Below, piece after piece: positions 5,751 to 9,360 of a stretch of 9,360 bases of DNA. The notes beneath the pieces are model-generated. The model saw only the letters and a program-made list of their open reading frames with translations, ran no database searches and was not told the DNA's origin. The stretch is taken from assembly GCA_017577895.1 (NCBI GenBank), contig PKQY01000058.1:1-9360 (forward strand), in the 5' to 3' direction. The stretch is from Bacillota bacterium. Its GTDB lineage: Bacteria; Bacillota; Bacilli; ZCTH02-B2. Every line of letters starts with the position of its first letter. The first letter of the stretch is position 1. Both the position numbers and the translations under genes were made by a program.

Positions 5751-6584
5751 ATGGAAGGACAAAACACCGCACCGGCACCCGTGGTGCTGATTCACGGATT
5801 GCAAAACATGCATCGCTGGGGCAACAAATTTCTCAAAACCTTGGCAGACCGATGGGGTTCGGGGCGGGTCTACGTCATTTACACCGACGCATCCACCCGC
5901 CTGTGGACCCGTACATACGGCGACAACACCGTCACGTTCATCGGCCGCAACAGCTACAGCGCCGGGCGGGCCAGTGTCGACACGCAGACAGAACGGGTCG
6001 CTGAAAAAATTCGCATCCTCCAAGAAAAAGCCGGGTTGGAAAAGCCGTTTTACGTCATTGCCCACAGCATGGGCGGGCTCGTCACGCGCAAATACATCTA
6101 CGATCATCCGAACACCGTCCTCAGCGCCGTCACGTTGGGGACGCCCCATCACGGCTCGCCTTTGGCCAAGACGTACCGGTGGCTCGGCGTACTTGTCGGC
6201 TCCCGGCACGCCTTCGACAACTTGACGCCCGAATGGGTCGAAACGTTCAACCAACGTTACCCCGTCGCCCATGCCCCGTTTTGCCCCGGCGGAAAACTGT
6301 ACACCATCCGGGGATTGGCCAGCGGCAGCCTGCGACACTTCGGCGTATACGGCGAAGTGCTCATCGCCTGGTACACGTTGCACCTGTTGCACCGTCAAAA
6401 AGCGAGCGACGGGCTCGTCCCGGCTGATTCGGCCCTCATTGACGGCGCCGTGCACGCGGCCGACATTCAACCGTGTGACCACTTGGGTCTCGCCCGCCGG
6501 GCCGATGTGGCGCAGCTGTGCGCCGACATTCTCCTGGAAACGGCCACAACCCGTCACTCCCTCCGATCGGTCCGCAAACAATGA
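5751..6584 (+). CDS. Cytoplasmic alpha/beta-hydrolase lipase/esterase
   Basis: A 277-residue serine hydrolase of the alpha/beta fold, likely a carboxylester or triacylglycerol lipase. Visible: oxyanion-hole HG at 15-16 (VVLIHGLQN), nucleophile S106 in the elbow YVIAHSMGG, TPHHGS at 131-136, catalytic Asp in ASDGLVP (D220), and His in PCDHLGL (H244). The SDGLV and DHLG pair resembles the Asp and His motifs of true bacterial lipases (family I). There is no signal peptide, unlike secreted Bacillus lipases, so it should act inside the cell on acyl esters such as storage or membrane-derived lipids, or on acyl thioesters. The ATG at 5751 is chosen because GAGGGGG at 5734-5740 lies 10 nt upstream; the frame extends to a TTG at 5709 with no RBS. 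It is divergent from the ligase-lactonase operon and so could share its control. The native substrate is not determined. Confidence 0.82.
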   Translation: MEGQNTAPAPVVLIHGLQNMHRWGNKFLKTLADRWGSGRVYVIYTDASTRLWTRTYGDNTVTFIGRNSYSAGRASVDTQTERVAEKIRILQEKAGLEKPFYVIAHSMGGLVTRKYIYDHPNTVLSAVTLGTPHHGSPLAKTYRWLGVLVGSRHAFDNLTPEWVETFNQRYPVAHAPFCPGGKLYTIRGLASGSLRHFGVYGEVLIAWYTLHLLHRQKASDGLVPADSALIDGAVHAADIQPCDHLGLARRADVAQLCADILLETATTRHSLRSVRKQ

Positions 6585-6588
6585 GAAC

Positions 6589-6625
6589 AAAAAAACGCCC
6601 GGCCGCATCTTTCTTTCGGCTGGGC
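6589..6625 (-). terminator. Terminator of the CoA-transferase gene (possibly bidirectional)
   Basis: A 9-bp stem (6597-6605 with 6617-6625, one G-T pair) is followed on the minus strand by GTTTTTTTGTTCTC. It lies about 114 nt after the CoA-transferase stop at 6739. On the plus strand it begins 13 nt after the lipase stop, but only TTCTGT follows, so it is a weaker terminator for the lipase. Confidence 0.8.
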
Positions 6626-6671
6626 TTCTGTATGGCCGCTCAAGCATTGGCCGTCCCATGAAGGGCGGTAT

Positions 6672-6697
6672 GGATGGGGTGATGCGGATGGGTGATG
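6672..6697. repeat. Short GGATGGG-GTGATG tandem repeat in 3' untranslated DNA
   Basis: GGATGGGGTGATG (6672-6684) is followed after one base by GGATGGGTGATG (6686-6697), identical apart from one G. It sits between the convergent lipase and CoA-transferase genes, inside the CoA-transferase 3' leader to the terminator. Related GATGGATGGAT follows at about 6715-6725. No function is apparent; slippage is a sufficient explanation. Confidence 0.45.
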
Positions 6698-6738
6698 TTC
6701 ATGGGTTGAACGTGTGATGGATGGATTAAACAGAAGCA

Positions 6739-8262
6739 TTAGGAATGGGTTGGCGCAGGAGCCGCCTTGGATTCCAACATGGTCCCTTCCTGCTCGTAAC
6801 GGACGTGCCACATGAGGGCCTTTTCCAACACGTGCGGCGTATGCCCGCCCCGGGCCAGCGCTTCTTCGAAGTATGCCTCCAACTGGGGCCGGTACATGGG
6901 ATGGGCACATTTCTCGATAATGGCCTTCGCCCGTTCCCGCGGCGACAACCCCCGCAAATCGGCCAGTCCTTGTTCCGTCACGATGACGTCCACATCGTGT
7001 TCCGTGTGATCCACGTGGGACACAAAGGGCACGATACTGGAAATGGAGCCGCCTTTGGCGACGGACTTGGTGACGAACACCGTCAGCCGGGCATTCCGGG
7101 CAAAATCACCGGAACCGCCGATGCCGTTCATCATCCGGGTGCCCAACACGTGGGTCGAGTTGACGTTGCCGTAAATGTCCACTTCAATGGCGGCGTTGAT
7201 GGAAATCAACCCGAGGCGACGGACGATTTCCGGGTGGTTGGAAATTTCCTGCGGGCGCAAAATGACCCGATCCCGGTAGCGGGCAAAATCGGCCATCACC
7301 GATTTCACTTTCCGCTCGGACAAAGTGATGGAGCTGGCCGAGGCATACCGGACGTATCCGGCATCCAACAAATCGAAGACCGCGTCTTGCAACACTTCCG
7401 AATACACGTCCAGCATGCCCAAATCCGCCTGCAAAAAGCCGTGCAGGACGGCATTGGCCACCGAGCCGACCCCCGACTGCAACGGCGGCAATTGACGGGG
7501 CAGGCGCCCGGCCTTCACTTCATGTTGCAAAAACTCCAACAAATAGCCGGCCATGCGCGCCGTCTCCTCGTCGGGCGGCACGATGGGCGCCGCCATATCC
7601 GGCTCGTTGGTCAGCACGATGCCCTTGATCTTGTCCGGATCCACCCGCATGGCCGTCGTACCGATGCGCATGTCCCCACGGGTCAGCGGCAGCGGTTCCC
7701 GCTGTCCCTGCGGTCCCGGCAAGTAAATGTCGTGGACCCCTTCCAAGCTTTCCGGTTGGGCTTCGTTCAACTCGACGATGACCATCTTGGCCTGTTCCAA
7801 AAAAATCGGCGCGTTGCCCACCGAGGTGGTCGGCACGATCCAGCCTTCTTCCGTGATCGCAACCGCTTCCACCAGCGCAACGTCGATGGGCGGCAAAACG
7901 CCTTGCCGAAGCACTTCGGCCGTATGGGACAAATGCTGATCAATATATTTCACATGACCGGCGTTGATCTCGTTGCGCATCCGCTTTTCCGACTGGTACG
8001 GCAAGCGGAGATTGACGATGCCCGCTTCGGCAAACAAGCCGTCCGTTTGCGAGTTGATGGACGCCCCCGTAAACAAATTGATCTTAAACGGACGCCCTTC
8101 CCGCCGAACCCGTTCCACCAAAGCCCGCGGCACCGCTTTGGCATCGCCTGTCTGCGCAAACCCGCCCAATGCGACCGTCATCCCGTCCTCAATCCAACCG
8201 GCCGCTTCCTCTGCCGTCACAATCCGGGAAGCCAAGGACGCGTTGCGTATCCGATGGCTCAC
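6739..8262 (-). CDS. Acetyl-CoA hydrolase/succinyl-CoA:acetate CoA-transferase family enzyme (Cat1/AarC-like)
   Basis: A 507-residue class I CoA-transferase of the ACH1/Cat1/AarC family, which moves CoA between short-chain acids through a glutamyl-CoA thioester. The catalytic Glu is E289 in the VYSEVLQD motif. Other signatures are GVGSVANAV at 264-272, NGIGGSGDF at 379-387, IVPFVSHVDHTEHDV after it, and TEQGLADLRG at 429-438. The sequence is closest in pattern to succinyl-CoA:acetate or propionyl-CoA:succinate transferases, but some family members act as acetyl-CoA hydrolases, and the donor/acceptor pair cannot be read from sequence. The start is the GTG at 8260-8262: AAGGAGGG lies exactly 7 nt before it. 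The frame continues upstream to a TTG at 8298, but that would place the RBS inside the coding region. It lies downstream of the LytTR regulator on the same strand, with a 247-nt gap that holds its own promoter and repeat sites. Confidence 0.9.
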   Translation of the reverse strand: MSHRIRNASLASRIVTAEEAAGWIEDGMTVALGGFAQTGDAKAVPRALVERVRREGRPFKINLFTGASINSQTDGLFAEAGIVNLRLPYQSEKRMRNEINAGHVKYIDQHLSHTAEVLRQGVLPPIDVALVEAVAITEEGWIVPTTSVGNAPIFLEQAKMVIVELNEAQPESLEGVHDIYLPGPQGQREPLPLTRGDMRIGTTAMRVDPDKIKGIVLTNEPDMAAPIVPPDEETARMAGYLLEFLQHEVKAGRLPRQLPPLQSGVGSVANAVLHGFLQADLGMLDVYSEVLQDAVFDLLDAGYVRYASASSITLSERKVKSVMADFARYRDRVILRPQEISNHPEIVRRLGLISINAAIEVDIYGNVNSTHVLGTRMMNGIGGSGDFARNARLTVFVTKSVAKGGSISSIVPFVSHVDHTEHDVDVIVTEQGLADLRGLSPRERAKAIIEKCAHPMYRPQLEAYFEEALARGGHTPHVLEKALMWHVRYEQEGTMLESKAAPAPTHS

Positions 8263-8269
8263 GGACGTT

Positions 8270-8277
8270 CCCTCCTT
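8270..8277 (-). promoter_or_regulatory. Ribosome binding site that fixes a GTG start for the CoA-transferase
   Basis: AAGGAGGG on the minus strand ends 7 nt before GTG 8262. This is the strongest Shine-Dalgarno in the region and rules in favour of the GTG rather than the longer TTG start at 8298. Confidence 0.8.
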
Positions 8278-8319
8278 CTGCACCGTGCGCGTCAACAAAT
8301 TGTCACATTTCTCATTTTG

Positions 8320-8328
8320 ACTATATCA
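8320..8328 (-). promoter_or_regulatory. Extended -10 promoter of the CoA-transferase gene
   Basis: TGATATAGT on the minus strand (8328-8320) is an extended -10 with TATAGT as hexamer. The -35 at 17 nt is poor (CGCGTT). Predicted start near 8313 gives a leader of about 50 nt. A good -10 with no -35 is typical of activator-dependent promoters. Confidence 0.5.
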
Positions 8329-8365
8329 CGCCACCGCCTGCGAACGCGTCGCTTTTTGAACAAAG

Positions 8366-8414
8366 CAGCGTCATCGCCGCCGGAAGCAGCAAATTGGACA
8401 ATCAAACAGCAAAT
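8366..8414. repeat. Phased CAGC direct repeats upstream of the CoA-transferase promoter (candidate LytTR operator)
   Basis: CAGCAAAT occurs at 8387-8394 and again at 8407-8414, 20 bp apart. A third, partial copy CAGCGTCA is at 8366-8373, 21 bp from the middle one. All lie on one strand and one DNA face, at about -55 to -100 from the predicted start. LytTR proteins are known to bind imperfect direct repeats spaced about 21 bp. The element does not match the published AgrA consensus well, so the assignment rests on spacing, position and the adjacent LytTR gene. Confidence 0.4.
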
Positions 8415-8509
8415 GACACTGCAAGCCTTTTACCGCCTCTTCCCCCGGCATCGGCCGGCGCCGGTTGCGGGCCGCCGCCGAACACCCTCATCTTTCAAAC
8501 TGCCCTTTT

Positions 8510-9169
8510 TCAAATGCCTAAATACGCCCGGAAGCGGGACGCGTACTTTTGACTGACCGGCACCCGCAAAGATGTGCCTTTCATCACGAGCAAAAACGTG
8601 GAATGAAAATCCGGATGGATTTCGTCAATGGCCTCCACGTTCACGATATACGCCCGATGGCAGCGGATGAACCGATCCGGCGGCAACATGCGTTCCAGTT
8701 GCGTCAAATTGTACTTGTTCCGCAACGTCCCCCGCCCCATCGTGTGCAGCCACGTCTTGCCGTAATGGGACTCGATGGCCGCAATCTCGTGGAGCGGCAC
8801 CGGAATCCAGCGGTCTTCCGCCCGCCCGATCAAAAACGGCCGCTGCGCCGTCGGCGCCATGTGGGGAGGATAAATGGCCGTCACGCACCCTTGCAATTCA
8901 TCCCCCTTCGTAATCGGCACACTGGCGGCGTAGTACGGCACGCGAAACGGATTTTCCTCCATCAGCTGCGCCAGCGCCCGCCGTTCGCGCACCGCCCGCC
9001 ATGTCAGCGTCCCTTCCCGTACCGGGTCGCCGGGCCGGATGCCCAAATCGATGAACTCGCTGGACTGGTAATACACGAATCGGTCACCGTCGGCCACGGC
9101 AAAAGACACTTGCCGCGGCAACAGCGGATGCAACTGATGCAACGTCTCCACAGCAGCTTCCAGTTCCAT
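8510..9169 (-). CDS. One-component LytTR-family transcriptional regulator with N-terminal sensor domain
   Basis: A 219-residue protein. The C-terminal half (about 110-219) is a LytTR DNA-binding domain: PLHEIAAIESHYGKTWLHT, then the typical FIRCHRAYIVNVEAI (167-181) and LRVPVSQKYASRFRAYLG near the end. LytTR domains bind direct repeats through a beta-rich fold. The N-terminal half (about 1-100) has no response-regulator receiver, as the Asp pocket is absent. It contains VSFAVADGDRFVYYQSSEFIDLGIRPGDPVREGTL and VPYYAASVPITKGDELQGCVTAIYPP, which recalls the compact PAS-like ligand sensors of soluble chemoreceptors; that is my recollection, not proof. It would thus be a one-component sensor-regulator for a cytoplasmic ligand. 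The ATG at 9167-9169 has AGGGGAG 5 nt upstream; the longer frame to a TTG at 9220 lacks an RBS. The CoA-transferase gene downstream is the obvious target. No U-tract terminator follows it, so some co-transcription is possible. Confidence 0.87.
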   Translation of the reverse strand: MELEAAVETLHQLHPLLPRQVSFAVADGDRFVYYQSSEFIDLGIRPGDPVREGTLTWRAVRERRALAQLMEENPFRVPYYAASVPITKGDELQGCVTAIYPPHMAPTAQRPFLIGRAEDRWIPVPLHEIAAIESHYGKTWLHTMGRGTLRNKYNLTQLERMLPPDRFIRCHRAYIVNVEAIDEIHPDFHSTFLLVMKGTSLRVPVSQKYASRFRAYLGI

Positions 9170-9235
9170 GGCTTCTCCCCTTTCCCGCTCGATGCACCCA
9201 TCCCGATGGTCCGATCGCAACCTTTCATACCGATT

Positions 9236-9266
9236 ATTTTACAACAACCCGTCCCGTTCCCGACAA
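9236..9266 (-). promoter_or_regulatory. Weak candidate promoter of the LytTR gene
   Basis: TAAAAT on the minus strand (9241-9236) follows TTGTCG (9266-9261) with a long 19-nt spacer. The leader to the ATG would be about 60 nt. The spacing is outside the optimum, so this is tentative. The terminator at 9290-9343 implies a promoter must lie in this interval. Confidence 0.35.
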
Positions 9267-9289
9267 TGGACAAATCTGACGCCTTGCGC

Positions 9290-9343
9290 AAAAAATGAAA
9301 AACCCCTTCCCGGCGCGCATCCACGCGCCACCGGGAAAAGGGG
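9290..9343 (-). terminator. Terminator of a minus-strand gene that ends outside the window
   Basis: A long GC-rich hairpin with small bulges (arms about 9303-9317 and 9324-9343) closes on a 6-nt loop. On the minus strand it is followed by TTTTTCATTTTTTG. The plus side has only CGTTTTCC, so it mainly ends minus-strand transcription entering from beyond 9360, isolating the LytTR unit. Bidirectional use is possible. Confidence 0.8.
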
Positions 9344-9360
9344 CGTTTTCCGAGAGCGGT

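Noticed and set aside
6697..6711. Inverted repeat GTTCA/TGAAC between the lipase and the CoA-transferase, considered as an operator or attachment site.
   Set aside because: It has only 5-bp arms in a 3' non-coding region between convergent genes, with no promoter or mobile gene nearby.
8291..8301. Short palindrome ACAA-A-TTGT upstream of the CoA-transferase start, considered as an operator.
   Set aside because: It is only nine bases long and lies within the leader. Chance occurrence is likely and nothing else supports it.
8436..8480. GC-rich interval with the palindrome CCGGCGCCGG (8455-8464), considered as a terminator for the LytTR gene.
   Set aside because: No U-tract follows on either strand and the palindrome has no loop. 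It may form structure, but there is no support for termination.
6745..8556. A 603-codon plus-strand frame opposite the CoA-transferase.
   Set aside because: It has the same low-information His/Arg/Gln/Pro composition and no RBS or motif, and the minus-strand gene is unambiguous.

Overview
The window is a GC-rich stretch (around 60% by eye) of compact, metabolic gene content. Shine-Dalgarno sequences of the AGGAGGG type, sigma-A-like promoters, strong U-tract terminators, a small SMR pump and a LytTR regulator suggest a GC-rich, possibly thermophilic, member of the Bacillales/Firmicutes. The species cannot be fixed from this sequence. I see no rRNA, tRNA, CRISPR, insertion sequence or phage gene, so this looks like chromosomal housekeeping and accessory metabolism rather than a mobile island.

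Layout, left to right. (1) Positions 1-900, + strand: the 3' part of an AMP-forming acyl-CoA synthetase, closed by a strong terminator. (2) 1031-2419, +: a class II glycerate kinase about 80 residues longer than its family because of two in-frame inserts, one rich in His, Gln and Asp with a hexapeptide repeat. (3) 2453-2791, -: a convergent SMR efflux pump with its own near-consensus promoter and a stop codon inside its terminator stem. (4) 5597 to 2895, -: a two-gene operon of a second AMP-forming acyl-CoA synthetase followed, 51 nt later, by a phosphotriesterase-like lactonase. (5) 5751-6584, +: a cytoplasmic alpha/beta-hydrolase lipase/esterase, divergent from the operon. The short AT-rich gap between them holds a 27-bp imperfect palindrome over both candidate -10 boxes. 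(6) 8262-6739, -: an acetyl-CoA hydrolase/succinyl-CoA:acetate CoA-transferase family enzyme. (7) 9169-8510, -: a one-component LytTR regulator upstream of it. The gap between them carries helically phased CAGC repeats above an extended -10 promoter with a poor -35, which is the layout expected of an activator-dependent promoter. (8) At the right edge, a terminator for a gene outside the window.

Taken together, the genes centre on making and moving acyl-CoA thioesters: two acyl-CoA ligases, one CoA-transferase, a lipase and a lactonase. A reasonable inference is that the lipase and lactonase release fatty or hydroxy acids, which the adjacent ligase activates with CoA. The CoA-transferase, probably under LytTR control, would exchange CoA between short-chain acids. 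Glycerate kinase would feed glycerate into lower glycolysis. The most unusual items are the His-rich insert in the glycerate kinase, the palindrome in the lipase/ligase divergent promoter, and the LytTR/CoA-transferase pair with its candidate operator.
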